From positions 190,087,887 to 190,151,886 of the forward strand of contig OV050030.1 of assembly GCA_920105625.2 (NCBI GenBank): a stretch of DNA of 64,000 nt. Direction: 5' to 3'. Positions 40,801 through 54,590 of this stretch are shown piece by piece. The notes below the pieces were generated by a model, which was given only the letters and a program-made list of their open reading frames with translations, made no database searches and had not been told where the DNA came from. The stretch is from Clusia tigrina (Eukaryota; Arthropoda; Insecta; Diptera; Clusiidae). Within the stretch, counting starts at the first letter, position 1. Each line of letters begins with the position of its first letter. A program made the position numbers and the translations under genes.

Positions 40801-40810
40801 TCAGTGTTTC
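34860..40810. repeat. 2956-bp tandem duplication, second 12.3-kb copy
   Basis: Same nested duplication as at 22577-28530, displaced by 12283 bp (36002 against 38958). The GAGTTCTTTATTG difference between sub-copies is also kept (36617 against 39573), so the 2956-bp duplication came before the 12283-bp one. Confidence 0.82.
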
Positions 40811-40947
40811 AATTTGGACTCAAGGGTAGCATAGCTATGACCGATAGCTTAAATTTACAAGGGGCACGAGTGCTTTATTGTCACAAAATTTCAAGGTTTT
40901 ATGGCGCTCCAGCAAAAAGTTACAAGCATTTGAATGTTGCAAACTTT

Positions 40948-43900
40948 GATACGCTTCATATAGAAGTTAGAGCCATTGAAACTTTTATCAGTGTTTCAGT
41001 TTGGACTCTTGGGTAGCATAGCTATGACCGATAGCTTAGATTGACAAGAGACACGAGTACTTTATTGTCACCAAATTTCAAGATTTGATGACGCTCCAGT
41101 AAAAAGTTACAAGCATTTCAATGTTGCAAACTTTGATAGGTGTAGGGCGCAACGTCGAGATATTAGGGCCATTGGAACTTTTATCAGTGTTTCAGTTTGG
41201 ACTCATGGGTAGCATAGCTATGACCGATAACTTAGATTGACAAGAGACACGAGTACTTTTTTGTCAACAAATTTCAAGGTTTAACGACGCTCCAGTAAAA
41301 AGTTACAAGCATTTGAATATTGCAAGCTTTGATAGGTGTAGGGTGCAACGTCCAGAAATAAGGGCCATTGGAAGTTTTATCAGTGGTTCAATTAGGATTC
41401 AAGGGTAGCATAGCTATGACCGATAGCTTAAATTGACATGGGGCACGAGTACTACATTGTCACACAGGCCATTTGAAGTTTTATCAGTGTTTTATTTTGG
41501 ACTCAAGGGTAGCATAGATATGGACGACAGCTTAAATTGACAAGGGGCAGGAGTGTTTTATTGTCACAAAATTTCAAGGTTTTATGACGCTCCAGTAAAA
41601 AGGTACAAGCATTTGAATATTGCAGACTTTGATAGGTGTAGTAGGCAAGGAAAAAAGGAGTTGGGGCCATTGGAAGTTTTATAAGTGTTTCAATTTGGAC
41701 TCAAGGGTAGCATAGCTATGACCGATAGCTTAAATTGACAAGGGGCACGAGTGCTTTATTGTCACAAAATTTCAAGGCTTTATGACGCTTCAGTAAAAAG
41801 TTACAAGCATTTGAATGTTGCAAACTTTGATAGGTGTAGTACGCATGGAAAAAAGGAGTTAGAGCCATTGGAAGTTTTTTTATCAGTGTTTCAATTTGGT
41901 CTCAAGGGTAGAATAGCTATGACCGATAGCTTAAATTGACAAGGGGCACGAGTGCTTTATTGTCACAAAATTTCAAGGCTTTATGACGCTCCAGTAAAAA
42001 GTTACAAGCATTTGAATGTTGCAAACTTTGATAAGTGTAGTACGCACGGAAAAAAGGAGTTAGGGCCATTGGAAGTTTTGCACGGAAAAAAGGAGTTAGG
42101 GCCATTGGAAGTTTTTTATCAGTGTTTCAATTTGGTCTCAAGGGTAGCATAGCTATGACCGATAGCTTAGATTGACAAGAGACACGAGTACTTTATTGTC
42201 ACAAAATTTCAAGACTTTATGACGCTCCAGTAAAAAGTTACAAGCATATGAATGTTGCAAGCTTTGATAGATGTAACGTGCAACGTCCAGAAGTTAGGGC
42301 CATTGGAAGTTTTATCAGTGTTTCAATTTGGACTCAAGGGCAGCATAGCTATGACCTATAGCTTAAATTGAAAAGGGGCACGAGTGCTTTATTGTCACAA
42401 TATTTGAAGGTTTTATGATGCTTCAGTAAAACGTTACAAGCATTTGAATGTTGCAAACTTTGATAGGTGTAGTACGCACGGAAAAAAGGATTTAGGGCCA
42501 TTGGAAGTTTTTTATCAGTGTTTCAATTTGGTCTCAAGGGTAGAATAGCTATGACTGATAGTTTAAATTGACAAGAGGCACGAGTACTTTATTGTCACAA
42601 AATTTCAAGGTTTTATGACGCTCCAGTAAAAAGTTGCAAGCAATTGAATGTTGCAAACTTTGATAAGTGTAGGGCGCAACGTACAGAAATTAGGGCCATT
42701 GGAAGTTTTATCAGTGTTTCAATTTGGACTCAAGGGTAGCATAGCTATGACCGATAGCTTAAATTGACAAGGGGCACGAGTGGTTTTTTGTCACAAAATT
42801 TCAAGGTTTTATGATGCTTCAGTAAAAAGTAACAAGCATTTGAATGTTGCAAACTTTGATAGGTGTAGTACGCACGGAAAAAAGGAGTTAGGGCCATTGG
42901 AAGTTTTTTATCAGTGTTTCAATTTGGACTCAAGGGTAGCATAGCTATGACCGATAGCTTAAATTGACAAGGGGCACGAGTACTTCATTGTCACAAAGGC
43001 CATTTGAAGTTTTAGCAGTGTTTTATTTTGGACTCATGGGTCGCATGGCTATGGCCGATAGCTTAAATTGACAAGGGGCAGGAGTGCTTTATGGTCACAA
43101 AATTTCAAGGTTTAACGACGCTCCAGTAAAAAGTTGCAAGCATTTGAATGTTGCAAACTTTGATAAGTGTAGGGCGCAACGTACAGAAATTAGGGCCATT
43201 GGAAGTTTTATCAGTGGTTCAATTTGGACTCAAGGGTAGCATAGCTATGACCGATAGCTTAAATTGACAAGGGGCACGAGTACTTCATTGTCACAAAGGC
43301 CATTTGAAGTTTTAGCAGTGTTTTATTTTGGACTCAAGGGTAGCATAGCTATGACCGATAGCTTAAATTGACAAGGGGCACGAGTGGTTTTTTGTCACAA
43401 AATTTCAAGGTTTTATGATGCTTCAGTAAAAAGTAACAAGCATTTGAATGTTGCAAACTTTGATAGGTGTAGTACGCACGGAAAAAAGGAGTTAGAGCCA
43501 TTGGAAGTTTTTTTATCAGTGTTTCAATTTGGTCTCAAGGGTAGAATAGCTATGACCGATAGCTTAAATTGACAAGGGGCACGAGTGCTTTATTGTCACA
43601 AAATTTCAAGGCTTTATGACGCTCCAGTAAAAAGTTACAAGCATTTGAATGTTGCAAACTTTGATACGCTTCATATAGAAGTTAGAGCCATTGAAACTTT
43701 TATCAGTGTTTCAGTTTGGACTCTTGGGTAGCATAGCTATGACCGATAGCTTAGATTGACAAGAAACACGAGTACTTTATTGTCACCAAATTTCAAGATT
43801 TGATGACGCTCCAGTAAAAAGTTACAAGCATTTCAATGTTGCAAACTTTGATAGGTGTAGGGCGCAACGTCGAGATATTAGGGCCATTGGAACTTTTATC

Positions 43901-46048
43901 AGTGTTTCAGTTTGGACTCATGGGTAGCATAGCTATGACCGATAACTTAGATTGACAAGAGACACGAGTACTTTTTTGTCAACAAATTTCAAGGTTTAAC
44001 GACGCTCCAGTAAAAAGTTACAAGCATTTGAATATTGCAAGCTTTGATAGGTGTAGGGTGCAACGTCCAGAAATAAGGGCCATTGGAAGTTTTATCAGTG
44101 GTTCAATTAGGATTCAAGGGTAGCATAGCTATGACCGATAGCTTAAATTGACATGGGGCACGAGTACTACATTGTCACACAGGCCATTTGAAGTTTTATC
44201 AGTGTTTTATTTTGGACTCAAGGGTAGCATAGATATGGACGACAGCTTAAATTGACAAGGGGCAGGAGTGTTTTATTGTCACAAAATTTCAAGGTTTTAT
44301 GACGCTCCAGTAAAAAGGTACAAGCATTTGAATATTGCAGACTTTGATAGGTGTAGTAGGCAAGGAAAAAAGGAGTTGGGGCCATTGGAAGTTTTATAAG
44401 TGTTTCAATTTGGACTCAAGGGTAGCATAGCTATGACCGATAGCTTAAATTGACAAGGGGCACGAGTGCTTTATTGTCACAAAATTTCAAGGCTTTATGA
44501 CGCTTCAGTAAAAAGTTACAAGCATTTGAATGTTGCAAACTTTGATAGGTGTAGTACGCATGGAAAAAAGGAGTTAGAGCCATTGGAAGTTTTTTTATCA
44601 GTGTTTCAATTTGGTCTCAAGGGTAGAATAGCTATGACCGATAGCTTAAATTGACAAGGGGCACGAGTGCTTTATTGTCACAAAATTTCAAGGCTTTATG
44701 ACGCTCCAGTAAAAAGTTACAAGCATTTGAATGTTGCAAACTTTGATAAGTGTAGTACGCACGGAAAAAAGGAGTTAGGGCCATTGGAAGTTTTGCACGG
44801 AAAAAAGGAGTTAGGGCCATTGGAAGTTTTTTATCAGTGTTTCAATTTGGTCTCAAGGGTAGCATAGCTATGACCGATAGCTTAGATTGACAAGAGACAC
44901 GAGTACTTTATTGTCACAAAATTTCAAGACTTTATGACGCTCCAGTAAAAAGTTACAAGCATATGAATGTTGCAAGCTTTGATAGATGTAACGTGCAACG
45001 TCCAGAAGTTAGGGCCATTGGAAGTTTTATCAGTGTTTCAATTTGGACTCAAGGGCAGCATAGCTATGACCTATAGCTTAAATTGACAAGGGGCACGAGT
45101 GCTTTATTGTCACAATATTTGAAGGTTTTATGATGCTTCAGTAAAACGTTACAAGCATTTGAATGTTGCAAACTTTGATAGGTGTAGTACGCACGGAAAA
45201 AAGGATTTAGGGCCATTGGAAGTTTTTTATCAGTGTTTCAATTTGGTCTCAAGGGTAGAATAGCTATGACTGATAGTTTAAATTGACAAGAGGCACGAGT
45301 ACTTTATTGTCACAAAATTTCAAGGTTTTATGACGCTCCAGTAAAAAGTTGCAAGCAATTGAATGTTGCAAACTTTGATAAGTGTAGGGCGCAACGTACA
45401 GAAATTAGGGCCATTGGAAGTTTTATCAGTGGTTCAATTTGGACTCAAGGGTAGCATAGCTATGACCGATAGCTTAAATTGACAAGGGGCACGAGTGGTT
45501 TTTTGTCACAAAATTTCAAGGTTTTATGATGCTTCAGTAAAAAGTAACAAGCATTTGAATGTTGCAAACTTTGATAGGTGTAGTACGCACGGAAAAAAGG
45601 AGTTAGGGCCATTGGAAGTTTTTTATCAGTGTTTCAATTTGGACTCAAGGGTAGCATAGCTATGACCGATAGCTTAAATTGACAAGGGGCACGAGTACTT
45701 CATTGTCACAAAGGCCATTTGAAGTTTTAGCAGTGTTTTATTTTGGACTCATGGGTCGCATGGCTATGGCCGATAGCTTAAATTGACAAGGGGCAGGAGT
45801 GCTTTATGGTCACAAAATTTCAAGGTTTAACGACGCTCCAGTAAAAAGTTGCAAGCATTTGAATGTTGCAAACTTTGATAAGTGTAGGGCGCAACGTACA
45901 GAAATTAGGGCCATTGGAAGTTTTATCAGTGGTTCAATTTGGACTCAAGGGTAGCATAGCTATGACCGATAGCTTAAATTGACAAGGGGCACGAGTACTT
46001 CATTGTCACAAAGGCCATTTGAAGTTTTAGCAGTGTTTTATTTTGGAC
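40948..46048. repeat. 2715-bp duplication, second copy longer
   Basis: The same 2715-bp pair as at 28660-32420, but here the second copy continues past 44703 to about 46048, where GACTCAAGGGTAG gives way to GACTCGAGGGTCG. So the sequence right of the second 12283-bp copy is the natural continuation of the unit, and the junction at 32420 is the derived one. Confidence 0.75.
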
Positions 46049-49000
46049 TCGAGGGTCGCATGGCTATGGCCGATAGCTTAAATTGACAAGGGGCAGGAGT
46101 GCTTTATTGTCACAAAATTTCAAGGTTTAACGACGCTCCAGTAAAAAGTTACAAGCATGAATATTGCAAGCTTTGATAGGTGTAGGGTGCAACGTCCAGA
46201 AATTAGGGCCATTGGAAGTTTTATCAGTGGTTCAATTTGGTCTCAAGGGTAGCATAGCTATGACCGATAGCTTAGATTGACAAGAGACTCGAGTACTTTA
46301 TTGTCAAAAAATTGCAAGGCTTTATGACGCTTCAGTAAAAAGTTACAAGCAGTTGAATGTTGCAAACTTTGACACGCACCGTATAGAAGTTAGGGCCATT
46401 GGAAGTTTTATCAGTGTTTCAATTTGGACTCAAGGGCAGCATAGCTATGACCTATAGCTTAAATTGACAAGGGGCACGAGTGCTTTATTGTCACAAAATT
46501 TCAAGATTTTATGATGCTTCAGTAAAATGTTACAAGCATTTGAATGTTGCAAACTTTGATAAGTGTAGTACGCACGGAAAAAAGGAGTTAGGGCCATTGG
46601 AAGTTTTGCACGGAAAAAAGGAGTTAGGGCCATTGGAAGTTTTTTATCAGTGTTTCAATTTGGTCTGAAGGGTAGCATAGCTCTGACCGATAGCTTAGAT
46701 TGACAAGAGACACGAGTACTTTATTGTCACAAAATTTCAAGACTTTATGACGCTCCAGTAAAAAGTTACAAGCATATGAATGTTGCAAGCTTTGATATAT
46801 GTAACGTGCAACGTCCAGAAGTTAGGGCCATTGGAAGTTTTATCAGTGTTTCAATTTGGACTCAATGGCAGCATAGCTATGACCTATAGCTTAAATTGAA
46901 AAGGGGCACGAGTGCTTTATTGTCACAATATTTGAAGGTTTTATGATGCTTCAGTAAAAAGTTACAAGCATTTGAATGTTGCAAACTTTGATAGGTGTAG
47001 TACGCACGGAAAAATGGAGTTAGGGCCATTGGAAGTTTTTTATCAGTGTTTCAATTTGGTCTCAAGTGTAGCATGGCTATGCCCGATAGCTTAAATTGAC
47101 AAGAAGCACGAGTACGTTATTGTCACAAAATTTCAAGGCTTTATGACGCTTCAGTAAAAAGTTACAAGCAGTTGAATGTTGCAAACTTTGATACGCACCT
47201 TATAGAAGTTAGGGTCATTGGAAGTTTTGCCAGAGTTTCAATTTGGACTCAAGGGTAGCATAGCTATGACATATAGCTTAAATTGAAAAGGGGCACGAGT
47301 GCTTTATTGTCACAATATTTGAAGGTTTTATGATGCTTCAATAAAACGTTACAAGCATTTGAATGTTGCAAACTTTGATAGGTGTAGTACGCACGGAAAA
47401 AAGGAGTTAGGGCCATTGGAAGTTTTTTATCAGTGTTTGAATTTAGTCTCAAGGGTAGAATAGCTATGACTGATAGCTTAAATTGACAAGGGGCACGAGT
47501 GCATTATTGTCACAAAATATCAAGGTTTTAGGACGCTTCAGTAAAAAGTTACAAGCACGTGAATGATGCAAACTTTGATACTCACCGTATAGAAGTTAGG
47601 ACCATTGGAAGTTTTGTCAGAGTTTCAATTTAGACTCAAGGGCATAGCTATGACCGATAGCTTATATTGACAAGAGGCACGAGTACGTTATTGTCACAAA
47701 ATTTCAAGGCTTTATGACGCTTCAGTAAAAAGTTACAAGCATTTGAATATTGCAGACTTTGATAGGTGTAGTAGGCAAAGAAAAAAGGAGTTGGGGCCAT
47801 TGGAAGTTTTATAAGTGTTTCAATTTGGACTCAAGGGTAGCATATCTATGACCGATAGCTTAAATTGACAAGGGGCACGAGTGCTTTATTGTCACAAAAT
47901 TTCAAGGTTTTATGGCGCTCCAGCAAAAAGTTACAAGCATTTCAATGTTGCAAACTTTGATAGGTGTAGGGCGCAACGTCCAGATATTAGGGCCATTGGA
48001 ACTTTTATCAGTGTTTCAGTTTGGACTCATGGGTAGCATAGCTATGACCGATAACTTAGATTGACAAGAGACACGAGTACTTTTTTGTCACCAAATTTCA
48101 AGGTTTAACGACGCTCCAGTAAAAAGTTACAAGCATTTGAATATTGCAAGCTTTGATAGGTGTAGGGTGCAACGTCCAGAAATTAGGGCCATTGGAAGTT
48201 TTATCAGTGGTTCAATTTGGACTCAAGGGTAGCATAGCTATGACCGATAGCTTAAATTGACAAGGGGCACGAGTACTTCATTGTCACAAAGGCCATTTGA
48301 AGTTTTAGCAGTGTTTTATTTTGGACTCGAGGGTCGCATGGCTATGGCCGATAGCTTAAATTGACAAGGGGCAGGAGTGCTTTTTGTCACAAAATTTCAA
48401 GGTTTAACGACGCTCCAGTAAAAAGTTACAAGCATGAATATTGCAAGCTTTGATAGGTGTAGGGTGCAACGTCCAGAAATTAGGGCCATTGGAAGTTTTA
48501 TCAGTGGTTCAATTTGGTCTCAAGGGTAGCATAGCTATGACCGATAGCTTAGATTGACAAGAGACTCGAGTACTTTATTGTCAAAAAATTTCAAGGCTTT
48601 ATGACGCTTCAGTAAAAAGTTACAAGCAGTTGAATGTTGCAAACTTTGACACGCACCGTATAGAAGTTAGGGCCATTGGAAGTTTTATCAGTGTTTCAAT
48701 TTGGACTCAAGGGCAGCATAGCTATGACCTATAGCTTAAATTGACAAGGGGCACGAGTGCTTTATTGTCACAAAATTTCAAGATTTTATGATGCTTCAGT
48801 AAAATGTTACAAGCATTTGAATGTTGCAAACTTTGATAAGTGTAGTACGCACGGAAAAAAGGAGTTAGGGCCATTGGAAGTTTTGCACGGAAAAAAGGAG
48901 TTAGGGCCATTGGAAGTTTTTTATCAGTCTTTCAATTTGGTCTGAAGGGTAACATAGCTCTGACCGATAGCTTAGATTGACAAGAGACACGAGTACTTTA

Positions 49001-52000
49001 TTGTCACAAAATTTCAAGACTTTATGACGCTCCAGTAAAAAGTTACAAGCATATGAATGTTGCAAGCTTTGATATATGTAACGTGCAACGTCCAGAAGTT
49101 AGGGCCATTGGAAGTTTTATCAGTGTTTCAATTTGGACTCAATGGCAGCATAGCTATGACCTATAGCTTAAATTGAAAAGGGGCACGAGTGCTTTATTGT
49201 CACAATATTTGAAGGTTTTATGATGCTTCAGTAAAAAGTTACAAGCATTTGAATGTTGCAAACTTTGATAGGTGTAGTACGCACGGAAAAATGGAGTTAG
49301 GGCCATTGGAAGTTTTTTATCAGTGTTTCAATTTGGTCTCAAGTGTAGCATGGCTATGCCCGATAGCTTAAATTGACAAGAAGCACGAGTACGTTATTGT
49401 CACAAAATTTCAAGGCTTTATGACGCTTCAGTAAAAAGTTACAAGCAGTTGAATGTTGCAAACTTTGATACGCACCTTATAGAAGTTAGGGTCATTGGAA
49501 GTTTTGCCAGAGTTTCAATTTGGACTCAAGGGTAGCATAGCTATGACATATAGCTTAAATTGAAAAGGGGCACGAGTGCTTTATTGTCACAATATTTGAA
49601 GGTTTTATGATGCTTCAATAAAACGTTACAAGCATTTGAATGTTGCAAACTTTGATAGGTGTAGTACGCACGGAAAAAAGGAGTTAGGGCCATTGGAAGT
49701 TTTTTATCAGTGTTTGAATTTAGTCTCAAGGGTAGAATAGCTATGACTGATAGCTTAAATTGACAAGGGGCACGAGTGCATTATTGTCACAAAATATCAA
49801 GGTTTTAGGACGCTTCAGTAAAAAGTTACAAGCACGTGAATGATGCAAACTTTGATACTCACCGTATAGAAGTTAGGACCATTGGAAGTTTTGTCAGAGT
49901 TTCAATTTAGACTCAAGGGCATAGCTATGACCGATAGCTTATATTGACAAGTGGCACGAGTACGTTATTGTCACAAAATTTCAAGGCTTTATGACGCTTC
50001 AGTAAAAAGTTACAAGCATTTGAATATTGCAGACTTTGATAGGTGTAGTAGGCAAAGAAAAAAGGAGTTGGGGCCATTGGAAGTTTTATAAGTGTTTCAA
50101 TTTGGACTCAAGGGTAGCATATCTATGACCGATAGCTTAAATTGACAAGGGGCACGAGTGCTTTATTGTCACAAAATTTCAAGGTTTTATGGCGCTCCAG
50201 CAAAAAGTTACAAGCATTTCAATGTTGCAAACTTTGATAGGTGTAGGGCGCAACGTCCAGATATTAGGGCCATTGGAACTTTTATCAGTGTTTCAGTTTG
50301 GACTCATGGGTAGCATAGCTATGACCGATAACTTAGATTGACAAGAGACACGAGTACTTTTTTGTCACCAAATTTCAAGGTTTAACGACGCTCCAGTAAA
50401 AAGTTACAAGCATTTGAATATTGCAAGCTTTGATAGGTGTAGGGTGCAACGTCCAGAAATTAGGGCCATTGGAAGTTTTATCAGTGGTTCAATTTGGACT
50501 CAAGGGTAGCATAGCTATGACCGATAGCTTAAATTGACAAGGGGCACGAGTACTTCATTGTCACAAAGGCCATTTGAAGTTTTAGCAGTGTTTTATTTTG
50601 GACTCGAGGGTCGCATGGCTATGGCCGATAGCTTAAATTGACAAGGGGCAGGAGTGCTTTTTGTCACAAAATTTCAAGGTTTAACGACGCTCCAGTAAAA
50701 AGTTACAAGCATGAATATTGCAAGCTTTGATAGGTGTAGGGTGCAACGTCCAGAAATTAGGGCCATTGGAAGTTTTATCAGTGGTTCAATTTGGTCTCAA
50801 GGGTAGCATAGCTATGACCGATAGCTTAGATTGACAAGAGACTCGAGTACTTTATTGTCAAAAAATTTCAAGGCTTTATGACGCTTCAGTAAAAAGTTAC
50901 AAGCAGTTGAATGTTGCAAACTTTGACACGCACCGTATAGAAGTTAGGGCCATTGGAAGTTTTATCAGTGTTTCAATTTGGACTCAAGGGCAGCATAGCT
51001 ATGACCTATAGCTTAAATTGACAAGGGGCACGAGTGCTTTATTGTCACAAAATTTCAAGATTTTATGATGCTTCAGTAAAATGTTACAAGCATTTGAATG
51101 TTGCAAACTTTGATAAGTGTAGTACGCACGGAAAAAAGGAGTTAGGGCCATTGGAAGTTTTGCACGGAAAAAAGGAGTTAGGGCCATTGGAAGTTTTTTA
51201 TCAGTCTTTCAATTTGGTCTGAAGGGTAACATAGCTCTGACCGATAGCTTAGATTGACAAGAGACACGAGTACTTTATTGTCACAAAATTTCAAGACTTT
51301 ATGACGCTCCAGTAAAAAGTTACAAGCATATGAATGTTGCAAGCTTTGATATATGTAACGTGCAACGTCCAGAAGTTAGGGCCATTGGAAGTTTTATCAG
51401 TGTTTCAATTTGGACTCAATGGCAGCATAGCTATGACCTATAGCTTAAATTGAAAAGGGGCACGAGTGCTTTATTGTCACAATATTTGAAGGTTTTATGA
51501 TGCTTCAGTAAAAAGTTACAAGCATTTGAATGTTGCAAACTTTGATAGGTGTAGTACGCACGGAAAAATGGAGTTAGGGCCATTGGAAGTTTTTTATCAG
51601 TGTTTCAATTTGGTCTCAAGTGTAGCATGGCTATGCCCGATAGCTTAAATTGACAAGAAGCACGAGTACGTTATTGTCACAAAATTTCAAGGCTTTATGA
51701 CGCTTCAGTAAAAAGTTACAAGCAGTTGAATGTTGCAAACTTTGATACGCACCTTATAGAAGTTAGGGTCATTGGAAGTTTTGCCAGAGTTTCAATTTGG
51801 ACTCAAGGGTAGCATAGCTATGACATATAGCTTAAATTGAAAAGGGGCACGAGTGCTTTATTGTCACAATATTTGAAGGTTTTATGATGCTTCAGTAAAA
51901 CGTTACAAGCATTTGAATGTTGCAAACTTTGATAGGTGTAGTACGCACGGAAAAAAGGAGTTAGGGCCATTGGAAGTTTTTTATCAGTGTTTGAATTTAG

Positions 52001-52690
52001 TCTCAAGGGTAGAATAGCTATGACTGATAGCTTAAATTGACAAGGGGCACGAGTGCATTATTGTCACAAAATATCAAGGTTTTAGGACGCTTCAGTAAAA
52101 AGTTACAAGCACGTGAATGATGCAAACTTTGATACTCACCGTATAGAAGTTAGGACCATTGGAAGTTTTGTCAGAGTTTCAATTTAGACTCAAGGGCATA
52201 GCTATGACCGATAGCTTATATTGACAAGAGGCACGAGTACGTTATTGTCACAAAATTTCAAGGCTTTATGACGCTTCAGTAAAAAGTTACAAGCATTTGA
52301 ATATTGCAGACTTTGATAGGTGTAGTAGGCAAAGAAAAAAGGAGTTGGGGCCATTGGAAGTTTTATAAGTGTTTCAATTTGGACTCAAGGGTAGCATATC
52401 TATGACCGATAGCTTAAATTGACAAGGGGCACGAGTGCTTTATTGTCACAAAATTTCAAGGTTTTATGGCGCTCCAGCAAAAAGTTACAAGCATTTCAAT
52501 GTTGCAAACTTTGATAGGTGTAGGGCGCAACGTCCAGATATTAGGGCCATTGGAACTTTTATCAGTGTTTCAGTTTGGACTCATGGGTAGCATAGCTATG
52601 ACCGATAACTTAGAATGACAAGAGACACGAGTACTTTTTTGTCACCAAATTTCAAGGTTTAACGACGCTCCAGTAAAAAGTTACAAGCAT
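45900..52690. repeat. 2277-bp tandem triplication
   Basis: Three consecutive copies at about 45900-48180, 48181-50457 and 50458-52690. Markers at 46445/48722/50999 and 47264/49541/51818 are exactly 2277 bp apart. Copies 2 and 3 share ATCAGTCTTTCAATTTGG where copy 1 has GTGTTTC. Copies 1 and 2 share CTTCAATAAAACG where copy 3 has CTTCAGT. Copies 2 and 3 also share a one-base loss, GCTTTTTGTC for GCTTTATTGTC. Part of the unit (about 47264-48175) matches the 12283-bp unit near 36002. Confidence 0.87.
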
Positions 52691-54410
52691 TTCAATGTTG
52701 CAAACTTTGATAGGTGTAGGGTGCAACGTCCAGAAATTAGGGCCATTGGAAGTTTTATCAGTGGTGCAATTAGGATTCAAGGGTAGCATAGCTATGACCG
52801 ATAGCTTAAACTGACGTGGGGCACGAGTACTTCATTGTCACAAAGGCCATTTGAAGTTTTATCATTGTTTTATTTTGGACTCAAGGGTCGCATGGCTATG
52901 GCGGATAGCTTAAATTGACAAGGGGCACGAGTGGTTTTTTGTCACAAAATTTCAAGGTTTTATGATGCTTCAGTAAAAAGTTACAAGCATTTGAATGTTG
53001 CAAACTTTGATAGGTGTAGTACGCACGGAAAAAAGGAGTTAGGGCCATTGGAAGTTTTTATCAGTGTTTCAATTTGGTCTCAAGGGTAGAATAGCTATGA
53101 CTGATAGCTTAAATTGACAAGAGGTACGAGTACTTTATTGTCACAAAATTTCAAGGTTTTATGATGCTTCAGTACAAAGTTAAAAGCATTTGAATGTTGC
53201 AAACTTTGATAGGTGTAGTACGCACGGAAAAAAGGAGTTCGGGCCATTGGAAGGTTTTTATCAGTGTTTCACTTTGGTCTCAAGGGTAGAATAGCTATGA
53301 CTGATAGCTTAAATTGACAAGAGGCACGAGTACTTTATTGTCACAATATTTGAAGGTTTTATGATGCTTCAGTAAAAAGTTACAAGCATTTGAATGCTGC
53401 AAGCTTTGATAGGTGTAGTGCGGATCGAAAAAAGGAGTTAGGGCCATTGGAAGTTTTTTATCAGTGTTTCAATTTGGACTCAAGGGTAGCATAGCTATGA
53501 CCGATAGCTTAAATTTACAAGGGGCACGAGTGCTTTATTGTCACAAAATTTCAAGGTTTTATGGCGCTCCAGCAAAAAGTTACAAGCATTTGAATGTTGC
53601 AAACTTTGATACGCTTCATATAGAAGTTAGAGCCATTGAAACTTTTATCAGTGTTTCAGTTTGGACTCTTGGGTAGCATAGCTATGACCGATAGCTTAGA
53701 TTGACAAGAGACACGAGTACTTTATTGTCACCAAATTTCAAGATTTTATGACGCTCCAGTAAAAAGTTACAAGCATTTCAATGTTGCAAACTTTGATAGG
53801 TGTAGGGCGCAACGTCGAGATATTAGGGCCATTGGAACTTTTATCAGTGTTTCAGTTTGGACTCATGGGTAGCATAGCTATGACCGATAACTTAGATTGA
53901 CAAGAGACACGAGTACTTTTTTGTCAACAAATTTCAAGGTTTAACGACGCTCCAGTAAAAAGTTACAAGCATTTGAATATTGCAAGCTTTGATAGGTGTA
54001 GGGTGCAACGTCCAGAAATAAGGGCCATTGGAAGTTTTATCAGTGGTTCAATTAGGATTCAAGGGTAGCATAGCTATGACCGATAGCTTAAATTGACATG
54101 GGGCACGAGTACTACATTGTCACACAGGCCATTTGAAGTTTTATCAGTGTTTTATTTTGGACTCAAGGGTAGCATAGATATGGCCGACAGCTTAAATTGA
54201 CAAGGGGCAGGAGTGTTTTATTGTCACAAAATTTCAAGGTTTTATGACGCTCCAGTAAAAAGGTACAAGCATTTGAATATTGCAGACTTTGATAGGTGTA
54301 GTAGGCAAGGAAAAAAGGAGTTGGGGCCATTGGAAGTTTTATAAGTGTTTCAATTTGGACTCAAGGGTAGCATAGCTATGACCGATAGCTTAAATTGACA
54401 AGGGGCACGA
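52690..54410. repeat. Partial third copy of the 12.3-kb unit
   Basis: The sequence matches about 39.83-41.75 kb. CTGACGTGGGG lies at 39951 and 52811 (offset 12860), but after about 53.34 kb the offset is 12660 (40804 against 53464). One 200-bp monomer has therefore been lost. The block ends near 54.41 kb, where CACGAGTACTTC replaces CACGAGTGCTTT. Confidence 0.75.
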
Positions 54411-54479
54411 GTACTTCATTGTCACAAAGGCCATTTGAAGCTGTATCAGTCTTTCATTTTGGACTCAAGGGCAGCATGA

Positions 54480-54590
54480 CTATGGCCGATAGCTTAGATT
54501 GACAAAATTTCAGGGCTTTACGACGCTCCAGTAAAAAGTTACAAGCATTTGAATATTGCAAATTTTGATAGGTGTAGTACGCACCGTATA
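54480..54590. repeat. Monomer with a short internal deletion
   Basis: TTAGATTGACAAAATTTCAG joins two monomer blocks directly and drops the GGGGCACGAGTACTTCATTGTC segment. The same lesion recurs near 60625 through the 6123-bp duplication. TGACAA and TCACAA flank the missing piece, so slippage at this short repeat is likely. Confidence 0.7.

Larger units (their letters stand above)
20138..44703. repeat. 12283-bp tandem duplication within the satellite
   Basis: Two consecutive copies, about 20138-32420 and 32421-44703. Every marker I compared is displaced by exactly 12283 bp: the 36-bp-duplication monomer at 22135 and 34418, segments at 23719/36002, 26675/38958, 28521/40804, 29468/41751 and 31101/43384. 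Only scattered single-base differences were seen, for example GACTGATAG against GAGTGATAG near 37484 and GAGACACG against GAAACACG near 43764. Such near-identity over 12 kb means very recent duplication or an assembly error. Confidence 0.88.
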
